A stretch of 61,071 nucleotides of DNA from SVTX01 sp045588675 (GTDB lineage Bacteria; Bacillota; Clostridia; Oscillospirales; CAG-272). The stretch is taken from positions 1-61,071 of the forward strand of contig JAZNER010000031.1 in NCBI GenBank assembly GCA_045588675.1. The letters are read 5' to 3'. A program made the translations under genes and the position numbers. The notes under the pieces are model-generated. The model searched no databases and was not told where the DNA came from. It worked only from the letters and a program-made list of their open reading frames with translations. Below are positions 60,892-61,071 of this stretch, piece by piece; positions within the stretch are counted from its first letter, which is position 1; each line of letters starts with the position of its first letter.

Positions 60892-61071
60892 TTACTTTGC
60901 CTCGTATGTTTCGCTTCCTATCTTTACAGCGGGCTTGCCGCTTTTGGGAAAATCGATTACCGCAGGCATCTCGCCGAGCCTGAACATCTGGCTTGTACCG
61001 CGAAGCTTGAAGGGCTTGACGCTGATGTTGTACTCGTCGCCGTCAATGGTAATGATAGCTCGTCCCGTTAC
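60892..61071 (-). CDS. 3' end of an unknown protein (partial at window edge)
   Basis: The last 59 codons of a minus-strand gene whose start lies beyond the window; stop TAA at 60892-60894. The visible C terminus (from TGRAIITIDGDEYNISV to VKIGSETYEAK) is hydrophilic and beta-like, with coherent codon use similar to neighbours. Not recognised. Confidence 0.65.
   Translation of the reverse strand, partial: VTGRAIITIDGDEYNISVKPFKLRGTSQMFRLGEMPAVIDFPKSGKPAVKIGSETYEAK

Noticed and set aside
1..61071. CRISPR array, insertion sequence or prophage
   Set aside because: No regularly spaced repeats, transposase, or phage structural genes were seen anywhere in the window.

Overview
The window looks like a chromosomal segment of an anaerobic, endospore-forming, low-GC Clostridia bacterium, most likely an Oscillospirales/Ruminococcaceae-type gut organism. 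Support: adjacent spoIIGA-sigE, TTGACA/TATAAT promoters with 17-bp spacers, AGGAGG-type ribosome binding sites with some TTG and GTG starts, a CIRCE operator before groESL, an Rnf-type operon, a flavodiiron protein and a half TCA cycle (aconitase family plus icd). The taxon is inferred from gene content; no rRNA is present.

Layout. 0-7 kb: groESL, an Na+/alanine-type symporter, recG and a Xer-type recombinase. 7-13 kb: a small membrane protein, then a two-component system in one operon with two membrane glycosyltransferases. 13-18 kb: aconitase-family hydratase plus isocitrate dehydrogenase (2-oxoglutarate branch), an alkyladenine glycosylase and an unknown membrane protein. 18-33.8 kb: a 1.2-kb non-coding region with operator-like palindromes, a strong promoter and a long folded leader, then a 14.5-kb operon. 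It encodes a carbohydrate-binding/solute-binding fusion protein, two permease pairs, an NHL/TPR/Yip1-like membrane protein and a 1639-residue DUF5696-like exoprotein, but no ATPase. 33.8-36 kb: sigE, spoIIGA, tRNA-Leu(UAG), and a duplication of the tRNA 3' end with its terminator.

36-44 kb: an operon of tandem-repeat lipoprotein, ApbE, RnfC, D, G, E, A, a NusG-II protein and a Gx-type transporter. This is the most unusual locus. rnfB is absent, and the RnfA- and RnfE-like subunits have lost all four cysteines that normally hold the intramembrane [2Fe-2S] cluster. RnfG carries two FMN-attachment-like sites and the lipoprotein carries two more related motifs. I infer an Rnf-derived complex that passes electrons outward to covalently flavinylated surface proteins rather than exchanging them with ferredoxin.

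44-61 kb: LysM-CAP protein, PiT phosphate transporter with its DUF47 partner, flavodiiron protein, Gfo/Idh/MocA dehydrogenase, GH36-like alpha-galactosidase, secG, D,D-carboxypeptidase, a phosphatase/PLP-decarboxylase/MBL-hydrolase operon, a DUF4830 protein, a RodA-like SEDS protein, prolyl-tRNA synthetase, GAPDH, and the 3' end of an unknown gene at the right edge. No CRISPR array, insertion sequence or prophage was seen.
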